Of a stretch of 64,000 bases of DNA, positions 11,013 to 24,351 are shown in pieces. Position 1 is the first letter of the stretch, and the number at the start of each line of letters is the position of its first letter. Made by a program: the position numbers and the translations under genes. Origin of the DNA: Drosophila pseudoobscura (taxonomy: Eukaryota; Arthropoda; Insecta; Diptera; Drosophilidae); assembly GCF_009870125.1 (NCBI RefSeq), contig NC_046683.1, positions 10,230,001 through 10,294,000 on the forward strand, given 5' to 3'. The notes under the pieces were generated by a model that had not been told where the DNA came from, ran no database searches, and saw only the letters and a list, made by a program, of their open reading frames with translations.

Positions 11013-12926
11013 GAAATACCGAAATGAAGCTCTCGGTTCCTTCGGGAAAAGAGAAGCCCCGTACACACGAAGAATACACCGCTGCAAATAGTGTGAATGG
11101 CAAACAAAAGTCGACGGTGGAATGCCCATCGTGTAGCCATCGCGTGCAGCAACAATGGAAATGTGGTGCTGATGATGGGTGGTTGTTGGTGGTTGGTGCT
11201 CTGAGGTGGTGGTGGTGTAGGCGTGGCTGTTTTGTTTAGTAGTTTTATGGCCTCAACTCGCGGTAAACAATGAAAAATTCTGTCGCTGTTCATTGTCTCC
11301 TGACGAAAACTTGCGAGACGAGCAAGAGACAGGCGGACAAAGGAGCTGAAAGGGGGTCTCTCGAGAAAGGGATAGTAGAAGAGGAACAAACATATATTTC
11401 GTTACTGTAGATGGAGATATACGTAAAAGTTATTTTCTACTTTTGAAATAGAAAATGAGACAAATTTCTGGCAGATTCGCACCAAGGGGAATGATCTATA
11501 AGAAGAGAAACTGAACCACAGTTGATCCAATCTTATGATCAGTCCGCCTTTAAGTAAACCCAAAGTAAAGAGGAAATGATATATCTAAAATGGAATTTTA
11601 TTAGAGGATCTTAATCCGGGGAATTAGTAGCCGCCTGTGATGCTTTGATGATTCTGGATCAAGAGTCAAAAACGAGTCTACAGCATTGGATGGAAATTTC
11701 CAAGGCATTCCGTTTGAGTCCCAATGCCAACACAGCATCAGAAATGTCTGGCCATTTAACGCCCTTTCTTAAGGGTTTCATTGGCTCTTCGAGAGGCAAA
11801 GGACCTCATCGTAAGACAAGTACCTTGAGTGCCCCCTGGTGCATGATCTAAGAGGAACTTTCGGGTAAACCAAGGCAGCAGCTTATCAATTCTGGACAGC
11901 GAGCTGCCACTTACTTTTCCGTCAGATCAGTGGCCTTGCCTCACCCCCAGATAGACGCGGTGGCAACATTTGGGGTCGCTGTGGGGTTGAGTCGAACCGA
12001 AATCAAATCAAAGGGATAAACGCAATGATGCAATGATGCAAGGATACAAAAAGTATGAATACTTGGGTGAGGACCGAACCAGAGACTCCAGTTGCTAATT
12101 GAATTAAACATTTTTTGGGGGCAAGCGGCCAGCCAGGCAATTTTTGTTTTGGCCAATAAAATTCGGCACATCGGCACAGTCAATCGAAAATCAAAATCAA
12201 AATCAAAACTGCCAGCAAAATGCATTTGCATTATTGCACTTTTCCGATGCAGCAGGGCGGCTGCAGCTGTTGCAATGCCAATGCAATCAATATAATTGAT
12301 GCAGCAATGGAATCCAGCGTCTCTCTGTGGCTCCTCCTCCTCCTCTCTCTCACCTCTCGACCTGGATCGCTGCGGCGCTCCCCGAGTATATTCCCATTGA
12401 GACCCCCAAAGGCCAACAAAGGATGCAGCATCAGCAAAAAAGTAAAGAGATTTATATAGATATATGCATGTAGATATAGGATTTATTTGTGCGAATTTCT
12501 GTGTTCTTTTGTGCATTATAATTTACAAAATTGATTTTGCCAAAATGAATTGAAAATCTGTTATTTCCGCACCAACAAAAAGCCGGACAGGACTGGACAG
12601 GACACATTGATGAGTGGAAAAGAGCTGAAAATGAAACGCGTATGGGAAAAACTCCCACAGTCGATGCTTTCGAGAATGCTTTAAGAAAATGCATACTCTC
12701 TATCTTCCAAAGCTCCAACCAATACACCACCAGGCGAATCCAATTTTTTGTTATCACTCGTCTGACATGTGTGTGCCCCCAGTCCTCTCTTTGTGCGGCC
12801 TGAGGAGGGAGGCGTGTGCCGGAAGGCAAAAGGCATTTATCAAATTAGCGCTCAATGCCAATGCCATATCTGCTATCTTGTGCTTTGCTGTACATCGTGC
12901 TCTAAATATCTTTAATTAACAACGAC
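11013..12926. other. Intergenic, no gene seen
   Basis: Mixed unique sequence. A 191-codon minus frame (11941-12516) and shorter frames have no recognisable motifs, and several overlap CT/GA-rich stretches. Confidence 0.5.
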
Positions 12927-14110
12927 ATGGTCCCGATCCCCACTATCCATGACGGCAATCTGTTGATATGGGTGCACAATATCTCCGATGAACTTAAATC
13001 CAAGAATGTGCACTCCGCTTTCCCAAATCACCGATGGATCACCTTGGAGTTGTAAAGTTCACCAAGCCAATTGGGCAAGGTAAGGGAACATTTTTATGTA
13101 TTTCCCCAAGACAGCCACACAGAAAAGCACTGTAAAAACCTAGGAACATGCGTTTCCCACCTCACCTTCACTTCTTGAATCTACCCATTATCTACCTCAA
13201 AAAAAGTTTGGACCGACATTAAGCGATTAGCGGGTGTTCCCACCCACGCCTCTAAAATAAATTCAAACGGCCTCAGGACTGGTGACCTGTTGCCACCGTG
13301 TAGCAAAAGTCTGGCCAAATATTCCAGCCGAATATTTACATCAAAACATCTTCTATCAGACACTCCCGGACTTCTACCCGCAAGATGTTGAAATGAACAG
13401 AAATCGAAGCAGCAGTTGCAAGTGAAAAAGGGAAAGGTCCAGGTGCACGTAGAACATCATAACCCAACGTATCTACAAACAAAACTACAGGAAATATTCA
13501 ACACCATGCTCAATTCTGATACCTATCCACATAAAAGGAGATCAGTTGTAGCAAAAGCGAGACCTGCAGTTCTGAGCTTCTAGCCCGCCTTTAACCAGAC
13601 CAGACCACCACCAACGCCGTAACCACTATTGTCGAAAGAGGATCTCTCCACAAAGGACTTTATGTAATGTGCTCAGACAGTCTCTCGACAATATCAGCTT
13701 TACAAAGCTCACCACAAATCACGGCTCATTCTCTGAGCCCCCAGCCACCAAGGGATCCCTGGCAACGAAGCTGCCGACAGGGCCGCTACTGATACTACAA
13801 ATCCAGCTAGAACTTAATGAAAAAAAAAAGCATGGGGACTCTTCAGGCTCTTCAGATAAACCGCTTCCTTCTTTCCGCTAACCTTGGGAGACGGACATGC
13901 GATAAATACAATGTACACATCAACACCTACTGACCGGTGTGCCACGGCTTCCCTGTCCACTTTGCGGGCAATCCCTTTGACTCCTACCGAGAAGTAAAGA
14001 GCATTAGGGCCCACCTCTTTGGATCTCAGAGCTCTTCTAACTGCTAAGAAATGGCCAGAACAAAATTTTTTAAAAATGTGCCACTTTATGAGAGAAGAAA
14101 AACTCAATAT
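12927..14110 (+). mobile_element. Decayed non-LTR retrotransposon with RNase H remnants
   Basis: The plus strand at 13670-13708 reads CSDSLSTISALQS, and 13737-13781 reads APSHQGIPGNEAADRAA. These are the two hallmark strings of the RNase H domain of I/LOA/R1-type LINE polyproteins. They lie in different frames and are closer together than usual (about 22 codons apart), so frameshifts and a small deletion have occurred. The flanking sequence from about 12.93 kb has more coding-like but broken text (for example KINSNGLRTGDLLPP near 13.25 kb) that may be upstream polyprotein. Boundaries are approximate and no poly(A) tail or target duplication was identified. It is non-functional. Confidence 0.6.
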
Positions 14111-17100
14111 ATTAAGGGACTGCAGCCCTAATTTGCAAGTCGAAGGCCCTAGCAGCTAGTGCTTATAGTTGAGTATTGCATGCTAGATTGACTGAGTCCG
14201 TGACATCACTCTCTCTAGCAACGCAATCGGATGCTTCCACCGTTCATATTCTTACATATTCCACAGAAGATTCACTTGGCTTGATCATATGTTCCATTCC
14301 GCTGTCTCTATTGTCTGTGCAAAGTACAGTAGCCCTCATTCCGTATAAGTCTCGTGCGTCATTTCACAGATCATCTCATATTTTCTTTAGCTTCGTATAT
14401 TTTCAATGATATTAAGACAGACCCCTCGCGAAGCAAAGGAACGGGGAAGCTTTTCAACTTGTTTTATTCTGATAGTACCATTTGGCTTTCCTTTTTGGGC
14501 AAGTAATTTCCATGAAAATTCTTTAGTTTTGTTTCATTCCATTCGATTCGGTTTTTTCTGCATATGATTCCGCACTTATTGCTGCGTTTCCCAATGTTAG
14601 TTTCGTGTTGTTTCATTTCAAACGTTCCACTTTGATCGTAATTTTCGTTTACAACTTCCTGCCTTTCATTCGATTTCAACTGTTCCATTTTGCTCATAGT
14701 TTCATGACTTCGTTATTTATTAATTTCACATTTTAGGTGGATTCTGCTTTCGCAGTGATCCATACCGTTTGTTCCGTCCTGATCCTGATATAATTTCCCG
14801 CTAGCGCATCTTGACTTTGTCTTGGCCCTGGCGGTCCTTTCCGCTTCCCTCTGCATCTCGCCTTTCTTCCCGCCGCATTTGCTGCTCTTGTTGTGTGTGT
14901 TTTTTTTAATTACTTTTTTTCCAACTCATTTTCTTTTGTGAAATGCAACCGTGCCTCCACCGAGCGCAGCTCAGAGTTGAGTCCTTGCCTGGCGTGTTAG
15001 CGTAGTTGTTGTTGTTGTTCTTGCTTGGCTGCATTTGCAGCATAAATTCAGTTTTCATCTCCCTCTTTGGCTGGCACATCTTCCCATCCGCCATCCGCTA
15101 TACGCTATACGCCATACATCTCCTCCAGCCATTCCCCCATTCTCATTCTCATCTCATTTCGTTTCATTCCGTTCCGTTTCGTTTCGTTTTCGTCTCCGCT
15201 GACAGACAGCTGTCATGGGCGGCAACCCTGGCTCGGCGGCGCGCGGCTCATTCCCCCCACCGCTCCGGAAAATGACATTGTGACTATGCAATTAGTATTA
15301 TGAGAAACATTTTCTCTCATCCCGTTTCCGCTTTTTCCATTTTTTCCCGTTTTCGAGGCGCCTAGACCACGCCTCCACTGCCACTGCCACTGCCACCGCC
15401 ACCGCCACACTGCCACTGCCACCCCAGATGCCCCATCCAAAAAGCCCGAGCATTACTCTGGCAGCATCACCGTGTGCTTTTGTGTGGCGCTGATTATAAT
15501 TTTTGTGTTTTTTCTTTGCCCCTCCATCTGCCTCTCTTTCTGTGCCTCTGTTTATGGTTCTGCTTCTGCTTCTGTTTCTGTTTCTGTCCCGCTCGTGTTG
15601 TTGCATTTGGGCGCGTGCAAAAAATGTAATTAACTTAATGATTTTCATAAGCGAGACTGGTGCCAAGAGGCAGCCTTTGGAGGCAGAGGCAGGGGCCCTG
15701 GCAGGGGAGAGCTGTACTCATTATTGGGGCAATTAAAATGATTACAAAATGCAACAGAGATGCAGATGAAAAAAAAAAAATATATAATGATGGTTGGCCC
15801 GGCCCGGCCGCCTAGTTTTATGCGTGCCACCGTGCCAGGATATGCGGCATATTCTGGGCTTGGGCTTGGGCTTTGCTCTGTTTTGTTCTCCTTTCCATTC
15901 TATTCCTTTCCCGTTTTTGTTTCGCCTTTTTTCCCCCATTGCATTGACAAATCATAATTAAAAATTCCAATTATCTAGCGTCTTTGGCGGCAGAACAACA
16001 TCAGAACCCCAGAACCCCAGAACCCCGAACCATTCCCACATCTCACGAACCACAGCCCACATCCCACTGCCCACAGAGCAAAAATCTTTTTGACGCGACA
16101 ATCATTCTCCCACAGAAGCAACGAAACAGCAAAATTTCATTGTTTGCTTTTTGTTTGTCGCTTGAACGATTGTAGGGCTGGGTAAAAGTTCGGGAACATC
16201 CATCAGCCGGTCCGTCAGTGGGATGGATATCTATCCGCTTCCGCATCATACCAATAGATTTTTAAATGAATCTTCAAAATGGTAAGGCTTTCGGTAGTCG
16301 GGGAAATATCTTAGGTCTGTTTTGTTAGGAGAACTCGATGAAATTCGAGTTCCGGAAGACCAGAAAATATACCAGCAAATACCCCAAGAAATATTCCCAA
16401 AAATTAATATTTCTTTCTTTTTCTCTCTCTCTCCTATGTTTATCATATAATGTATATTATTATTATCTATATAATAATTGTTAACAAAAAAATAAAAATT
16501 GGATAATCGAGGATCTGGTGGGCCTCTGAGTAACACGATACTTTTTACTATACTTTTTGTTGACTTACAAAATCTATCTATCTATCTAAAATCGGCAGTC
16601 TATGGAATGTTTGATTTTTTGTTTAATATATCGTAAACAAGTATTCCACAAAAAGATGTCCATCAGCCATCAGACTTAACTCAATAAACACTTACCACAG
16701 ATAGTATGGGCAGTATGTAATATCAATAGCAGAAAAGACAAAAAAGCATTGCCTACTTTGGGGCGGCACATGATTATGCACCGGATGATGCCCGGTAGAC
16801 GCCATTTTGTTTTGTATTTCGGGCGCAGAGAGGCATATTAAATCAAAAAAATCTTAAATAAACAGCAACAATGGAAAGGAGGGGGGAAGGGGTCGGGGTA
16901 GGCAGGGGAAGAGCGCGCTAAAATAAATAATTAACAGCGGCAGCAAAATGCTAGAGCGAGACAGGGCTTAAACAATGGAGCACACACACATACACAAACA
17001 AACAGCCACACTCCTCACACAGTCACAGCCACACACACACACATGTACAGGAAGCTAGTGAAAGACCAATCAGCGCGACAAAACAATGGACCCACACATA

Positions 17101-18148
17101 CTCGTGCACACAGCGAGCGAGCGAGCGAGCGAGTGAGAGCGAACGAAGGAATGGGAATGGAAAAGAATAGAGCACCGAGTGGGTGGAAGATGGGTGATTT
17201 AAGCAGCCGCTGGGGTGTGGGGGGATAACTCCACCCCACCACCGTCTCCCCCACTCCTATGCTCAGGTGGAAAACGCGTTGCCTAATGAATTCCAACAAC
17301 AGAGAGACAGCATCAAATTACAAAATTAAAAATGGCGCTGAGGGAATGCCAGGAAGCGAGACCAAAGAACAAGAGAAAACATACAGAAACAAAGAGGCAG
17401 TGAAGCACAGCAAGGACCAGTAGAGGGACAGAGAAGAGGGGGCTAAAAGAACAGTCAAAAATAATGCCAAAATATATTTAGATTAACATATATGGGATTA
17501 CAAAAGGTACTCAAGTTAGTTAACAGCAGGAGACTGTACCAAAAAAGTGATCTATTAGGAGGGAACACGCTGAAGAAAGTGCTAGAGCGGGACACGAACG
17601 ACGACTCTTTATACGAACAAATAATTGATTGCAGAACTTATGTATTGTACATCGTACATTGTACAAAAATGCCCCGTCTTTCAGGACACAAGCCGAAATA
17701 TGACCTGCGACGAGACGTTGCCACAAACAGAAGTGTCCTTTGAGCTTGGCTTATAAAAACGACTTTGCGAATTGGTTCGAAATCTCTACATATTCCGAAA
17801 AAACCCAGTTTTTGTGCTAACAGTTTTCCAATTAAATTTATTAAATATAAAAAAACTTTCCTGCTTTTGTCTTTTTTCCTGGCGTTGCATTGCGATCAAA
17901 ATTTAAAAATCATACCGTTTGCAATGACTAGGAAAATATTCTTTTACTTTTGTTTAGATAGTTTAATAAGTTAGAGATACTTTTTGAAAGAAAGTTTATC
18001 AAGTATCGTGTTTCTTATAGGAGATAATAGTAATGGAAAATGTGACTATAAAAGTGCGCGAAAAATACCGACAAAATAGAACATAATTTTTTGGTAGATA
18101 TTCACTTTAAAGTTAATGAGATTGTACTTGTGTCAATCGGTCAAATGA
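14111..18148. other. Intergenic, simple-repeat-rich
   Basis: Contains CCACTG/CCACCG repeats (about 15374-15425), AGAACCCC repeats (about 16000-16030), CA-rich tracts (about 16980-17042) and a GAGC run (17112-17134). No gene is supported. Confidence 0.5.
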
Positions 18149-18156
18149 GTAATAAT

Positions 18157-18358
18157 TAGACCTCGGATTTTGCATATTTGCATATTTTTAAAGGATTAAG
18201 ATAGAAAAATTCTGATGACTCGTACTCGCAGCACCTCCGATCCTCCGATCCCCCAGCCAAGTGCTTTTCAAATATAGTCAAAGGAAATCAATTGAACAAA
18301 AATTAATAATGAGCCCACGACTATGCTGATGAATAAAATATGCAAAATCCGAGGTCTA
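18157..18358. mobile_element. hAT-type MITE, 202 bp, complete with target duplication
   Basis: Perfect 23-bp terminal inverted repeats begin TAGACCTCGGATTTTGCATA at 18157-18179 and are mirrored at 18336-18358. Both sides carry the identical 8-bp direct repeat GTAATAAT (18149-18156 and 18359-18366). An 8-bp target duplication is the signature of hAT-superfamily transposition. The interior (about 156 bp) has no coding capacity, so the element would need a transposase supplied in trans. Intact ends and duplication suggest a recent insertion. Confidence 0.85.
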
Positions 18359-18366
18359 GTAATAAT

Positions 18367-19564
18367 ATGGAGGCAGAAATTTATGGAAATACTTTTTACT
18401 AACTTGTACTGTTTATGGGAAATGACTATATACAGATGCAGATACATACATATATGTATGTATATCTAGAAATTTACTAAAAAAAAATACATGTATTATG
18501 GAGAGGATATGGAAACATATCTTATTTATTGCCAGCTGATATTATTTACCGTCCGAATAGTATGAAAAATATTAGCTATCCCCTGTATGTAGTACTAACT
18601 ATATTTTTCAGATGCACATTCCTAGAAGTTTTGTAAATTTAGAGTTATCCCATTCCTTGTTGAAGTTCCCTTGTTATCCAATTCAAGTTGGTGTCTTACC
18701 GTCTGGACAGTAACCATAAATCCGCTTAAGATATCCGCAACAAGATCATCAAATATCACTTCTATAACTCTAAGTAGTGGATATCTGCATAAAGTAGAAA
18801 CCCGGCTTTTTTTGTAATCTCTTTTTCATAATTTCAATGAACCTGTCAACACTCCCTGGCTAGTCGTCGTCGCTCGTCAACGCTGTCAGCGCCCCCGCTC
18901 CTGTTCTGCTTGTTATCCCTGGTCAACCCTCTCACACTCACGCACACACGCACACACACAGAGACAAGCCACCCACCCACACAAAGACACACAGAGACAA
19001 GGACATCATCTGGTCTCGCTTATGATTGGCTTCGGCGCAAAAAGAAGAAAATGAAAATGAAATAAAGCGCACACAAAAACAGCGAAGCGAAACGAAGCGA
19101 AGGTGGTGGTGGATGGTGGGGTGGGGAAGGAGTGCCACGCCTATTCTTCATAAATAATAAATAAATATAATTTCCAGCGCAAGCGCAGCGCAAAAAGTAA
19201 AACGGAAAAGCGTGTGGCAGTGGCAGGTGGCAGGTGGCATGGGGGCCGGTGCCGGAGCCGAACACAACACAACACAATACAATGCAAATGCAAATGAGAA
19301 AATTACATCCCTTCATTTGTTTAACACACACACACAGAGAGAGACGCAGACAGAGAAAAAGAGACAAGGATGTGCTTGCATTGTTTCGCTACTCCCTCCG
19401 CTGCTGGTGCTGTTGCTGTTGCTGCAACATCAGCATCATAATCATCATCAGCTGTGGTGGCAACCTCATTTTCTTATGCCCCATACCACCCTCTCATCGC
19501 CACTCCACCTCTGTGCCACAGGGTGTTGCCTTATTGTTCTGCTGCCGACGTCAGTGCCGAAGCC

Positions 19565-19599
<35 letters not shown>

Positions 19600-20811
19600 A
19601 GCACTGGTGCTGGCACTGCCACTGCCGCAGCTTGTAGCATTAAGTGATTTGAATTTTATTATTCACAGGTACAACATTCCAAACACAAAGACAACTTTGG
19701 ATGGGAGGTGGGGAGGCGCCACAGTGGAGCAAGGCAAGGGTAAATATACTTTTATGGTTCGGCTGTACTCGTATCTGTGCCCACGGTCGGCTGTGCCTGG
19801 GATAAGCTTTAAAGTTCAAAAACAAAGACAGTCCAGCCCTGCAGATCGATCGTACCAAATCGATTCGCTGGGATTTATCAATCTCATTACATCGTATCGG
19901 ACCCAAACAGGTATAGCCATTTGTCCTGTATTGGAACCGAAAATTTCGGTTTTTTTTCTCGCTCACTCTTTCACATGGATGCCTATATATAGCTTATTCT
20001 ACAGAAGGTTTCCAACATTCTGGCATTCATTTCTCCTGTTTCCCAAAACTGACGGAAATCTTTGACATGCTGCCACTTTTCATTGATCCTAAGGACACGG
20101 TGCCTGGCACAGAACTCATCTAATGAAACAGCACGACGTCCGCTGCACACAGGACTTGCCTTCTCTTCCCACACAGACACACACACACAAACGCACACAC
20201 ACACACAGATAGCGGAACAACGCTTATGAGGTTTTTGTGCTTGTGCCGTAATTTTAACGAAGTCAAAACGAGAAAACAATAAACCCCCGACGCAGTCACA
20301 GAAACAAGAGGAGAGCAGCAGCCGAATGAACACGAACGAATGAGCGAGCTTTTGGTTCGGAGGCTGCGCAGCGTGTCCCAGGCCAGAGGGAGATAGCAAT
20401 GCCGGTGTGGGTGGTGGCGGGCAGCCAGAGAGCCAGAGAGCGAGAGAGATGTGAGGCCCAAATGTTAATTGCATTCAAGCAATCCCGTTAAACGCATTTT
20501 AATTGGCACACCTAAAGAGAGCCAGAGCGAGAAAGAGAGAGAGAGAGAAAGAGGATGCCGCTCTAATTAGTTTTCTTTTCTGAAGAAGTTTCAAGTGTTT
20601 TACGAGAGAGAGAGATGGCAAACATAATTAGTTGTGGCTGGGGGGCTCGGGGGAAAGCTCTCTTAATTATCACAACTACAAATGCAACGAAGAGTCGCAG
20701 GCGCACCATCGAACCGCCACACACAAACACACACACACACAGAAAGATTAGCTAGAGTCCTGTCGCTGCCTCTGCCTCTGCTTCTGCCGGTTCCATTCGC
20801 TGCTCTGCTTC
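18367..20811. other. Intergenic, upstream of the homeobox gene
   Basis: AT-rich to about 18.85 kb, then rich in CA (about 18940-18965), CT (about 19566-19600), CA (20170-20206) and GA (about 20518-20552) repeats. Long open frames here (for example 19454-20065) are driven by these repeats. The position suggests promoter-proximal regulatory DNA. Confidence 0.45.
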
Positions 20812-20845
20812 ATAAAAGCCACAGACCACCGACTGCATTTCAACA
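20812..20845 (+). promoter_or_regulatory. Possible core promoter of the homeobox gene
   Basis: ATAAAAG at 20812-20818 lies about 28-31 bp before TCAACAGTC, a loose initiator match. This would give a 5' leader of about 325 nt. Weak evidence only. Confidence 0.25.
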
Positions 20846-21167
20846 GTCGCTGGCCAAACGTTCAGCAGAATACACAGCCGACTCCTTCAAATCTCTCTCA
20901 CTCTCTCCCTCTCTTTCTCGATTAATTACCGTTACCGTTTTTTGTTGCTGTTGTTGTTGTTGTGTCGCCCACTGGCGGGAGTTTGAACTACTGTGCGTCC
21001 TCGCATCAAATTTTTTTCACCTGTGTGCCGCGTTTGTGCAAAAAGGGCCCAAAAACCCATCAAAAACCCAAAAGATAATCAAGAAGAGACTCTCCGGAAC
21101 CCCAGACAAAATCCAAAATCCAAAAGTCCAAAACCCAAAAGAAAGTATTCCGAAAAATCAGTAAACT

Positions 21168-22336
21168 ATGGCTGGACCATTCATATCGCCGCTGCCCGGC
21201 GATCTGCTCACAGAGTACATGTTCGGACGGAGGCGGCAGCGACGGAACCGAACCACATTCACGCCGCAACAGCTGCAGGAGCTGGAGGCCCTCTTCCAGA
21301 AGACCCACTATCCCGATGTGTTCCTGCGCGAGGAGGTGGCCCTGAGGATCAGTCTCAGCGAGGCGCGTGTTCAGGTGAATGAACCTCCCAATAATGTTGT
21401 CCTATCCTACGAAATGTCAGTAGAACCCCTAAACACTTGCCTTTATGGAGAGGGAGCACCCTTTCACTTTCATAGAGATTACGAGAAAGCAATTTTCTCC
21501 ATAAATGATCTTCATTCAGGATTTTATTACATTGTCTTTTTGGATCCAAGAAAAAGTTAATTATTTTAGCACTATTCCAAATAGTAGAGCAGATTCAGTA
21601 TATCAAGATTTCATGGGAATTGTACGATTTATTGTACTAGTTTTTATGCTGGGATTTTGTAGGATCCTTGAGAACAATATTAGGTAGAAATCATAATTGA
21701 TTGAAGGATTACCAAGTATTATTGTTTAACCTCCCATGTATCCCTCAGGTGTGGTTCCAGAATCGTCGCGCCAAATGGCGGAAGCAGGCGCGTCTGCAGC
21801 TGCTGCAGGATGCCTGGCGGATGCGCTGCCTCAGCCTGGGCACGCCTCCCGTCTTGGCCGGTGCAGGAGCGCAGTCAGGAGGTGGCAGCAATCGTCCGCC
21901 GAGCCAAACGGCCGAGAATCTCTCAGCCGGAAAGGACTCCCATGCGGGCAGCGACTTAAGCGCCAGCGGGGATGCGGCCAACTTCACCATGATGCATCCG
22001 GCATTCCAGCATCAGCAGCAGCAGCAACAGCCGGGGCAGGGACAGGGGCAGGGGCATCCCCATAGCCAGGACAAGCTATCCAAGACCTACACGGAACTGA
22101 AGCTGTACAAGGAGCCCGCGCACGGAATGGATATGGGCGGGATGGCTGCCCTGGCCAGCAACTCCGACGACGGCTCCGATGGCTCGGACTCCGAGGAGAT
22201 CGATCTCACATCCGGTGCCTGCATCGACTTCTCGCAGAGCAGTAAACTCCAACAGCAGCAGCAGCAACAGCAGCAGCAGGGGGCAGGACTGGCTGTGGGG
22301 CCAGCGGGGGTGGCGCCAGCCAATGGCGTGCTCTAG
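21168..22336 (+). CDS. CG11294: Paired-like homeodomain transcription factor (CG11294-like)
   Basis: Nuclear DNA-binding regulator of 264 aa. Exon 1 is 21168-21374 and exon 2 is 21749-22336, joined in phase 0 (GTGTTCAG|gtgaat … ccctcag|GTGTGG). The homeodomain covers about residues 24-83, beginning [13 protein letters not shown] and ending [13 protein letters not shown]. Residue 50 is Gln, residue 51 the invariant Asn, and the intron falls between homeodomain positions 46 and 47, the conserved intron site of paired-like genes. No paired domain or octapeptide is visible. A conserved-looking tail follows at once ([21 protein letters not shown]), then a His/Gln-rich stretch, an acidic block ([17 protein letters not shown]) and a second polyglutamine tract near the C-terminus. 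The ATG is preceded by CAGTAAACT and is the first one before the homeodomain. I recognise it as close to D. melanogaster CG11294; targets are unknown from sequence. Confidence 0.9.
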
Positions 22337-22469
22337 ATACTCATAAGCATATATACATATATATATATATATATGTATGTATAGCAGTGTATATATCGGA
22401 CATTTAATGTGCATTTTATCCACTGGTTCACATCTGTTTCCATTTTTTGTTCGTTGGTTTTTGTTTTGC

Positions 22470-22475
22470 AATAAA
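22470..22475 (+). terminator. Poly(A) signal AATAAA of the homeobox gene
   Basis: AATAAA 134 bp after the stop codon, following an AT microsatellite (about 22350-22380) in the presumed 3' UTR. Confidence 0.55.
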
Positions 22476-24351
22476 AGTGCAGTCTAAAATAAACCCCAAA
22501 AGATGTACCTAGCTATATATGTATAATACTTATAGTAAGTCGTATATCCGTGCCCGGAAACTGAAGTACTACGTACACACGGTTATGGGTATATGGATCC
22601 GGTTTTGCTCGGGAATCTCGACAAAAGCCTTCCTAATGGAACGAGAGGCCCAAATGTGAGTCCAAACTAATGATCCCTTTCCTAGGCAGATATCCATGGC
22701 CCCAAACAAAGGCATGTTAGACATTGCTAACAATTACAACTAAATAAAATTCCTTAATGCTTTTAAATCGTTCCAAAGTACACAAAAAATGAAAGCTTAC
22801 AGACGAACCACTGCAATCAAAGAGCCAAAAATATATCAAAATCATTTTTTAAAAGGACAAAGTATTGGTATTAAGGCCAAAGACTCCATAATAGTGGTAT
22901 AAGACCATTCAAAGACTCCAAGCGAACGGCAGCAATGTTTCCTTTCAACCGTCAGATCGTAATGTTGATACATATAACTGCCCCAAGAGATCCAAGGGAT
23001 GCAAGAGTCAAAAGTACTATTTATGCACTTTGTGGCTTATTCTTACGGATGAGAGTACGACCAATTGGCAAATGTGAAGGACGTGAAGGAATATTCTCGG
23101 AATAGGCCACGGGAATCCCACGGGTATTTCGAACTGAAGTTATAAGAGATAAGATATAATACCTATGATCTGGTTGAAGAGGTAAGGTTGTAAATGGTAG
23201 GGCTGTTATAAAAACGTTGTGGCACATCCCAGGGACAACAAGTCTGAGTAAGAAACTAAATAGTTTGGCTAAAAAGCTCAATTCATAGAGACATATGTTC
23301 ATGTTCTACTAAATGGTTAAAAATCACACCTTTATAATAACATCAAACGCCAGGCAAGGCCGGGAAAGTAAAGACAAGAAACGACTACAGATTGTAATGT
23401 GAAAGCCGCAGGAAAAGACCAACTAAGACTAGTGATGAAATCAATAGAAATTGCAATAGACATACATTTTTTTGTTATGCTCAGGTAGATGAAATCCTTA
23501 GCATCCTGTCAAATCCTGGCAGCCTACATTCAAAAGCCCCAACAAATTGGGCTTCGCAAAAGGCACAAGAGACCTGTGCATTTTTACCTGGGTTTCCAAC
23601 ACAAAAGAAAATAATATTTATAAATAGTAAACAACAGTTTTTACGAGATTTCCCAGCCGAAGTTGACTCCAGAGACCTCTGCGAATTCTGATGGAATTGC
23701 ACGCTTGCATGAAGTGATAAAACGTCTATATATTCAGTATTACCATGCCCAACGACTTTTTTTTTGCTTTCTCAGAACCGCCATTTGCGCGTCGCCAAGG
23801 ACTGTGTTCATACTTTATCATTGGAATCTTGGACCGAAAAGTAAGTTTAATCTGCGCCTCGACAACGGTTGTGTTTATTGTTGTTGGATTCTGGGACCGA
23901 CGCAGCTGCCCAAGGCATTGACGAAAAGACGAAGCCGTGTGGGCAACGGCTAAAGATAGCCCAAAAGTAGTACGATCCCGTACCACGAAGTATCGGAGGC
24001 AACTTTTAATGGAGTTTTTCCTTGGCATTTTATAAAACAAACGTTCACATGTACACAGCATAAATTACACATTTTTGTATTTTTAACCGGCAAATAAATT
24101 GCATTTAAATCCTTTTCGCTCATTCAATTTCAAACAATTTCTATTTGGCGCGCACCAATCGATAGTAACGCCACTTGATAGTTTGGAATGATACAAAAAT
24201 GCGATACGAACGATAGTGACGGGCTCATTAGAAAAGTCTTTTAAAGGCTTTTATTCACGCAACATTAAATAAATCCTTTTTTTATATAGGTTATCTTATA
24301 TGGTGGCAGGGTTATTGATTGCTTAGCGATCTTCAAATATCAAAAGCCTTT
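22476..24351. other. Intergenic between homeobox gene and hAT fragment
   Basis: AT-rich sequence with no recognised gene. Overlapping open frames on both strands at 23663-24061 have no domain I can identify. DRE-like ATCGATAG occurs near 24158. Confidence 0.45.

Noticed and set aside
19454..20065. 203-codon plus-strand frame upstream of the homeobox gene
   Set aside because: Part of it is a Leu-Ser run from the CT repeat at 19566-19600, and no domain was seen.
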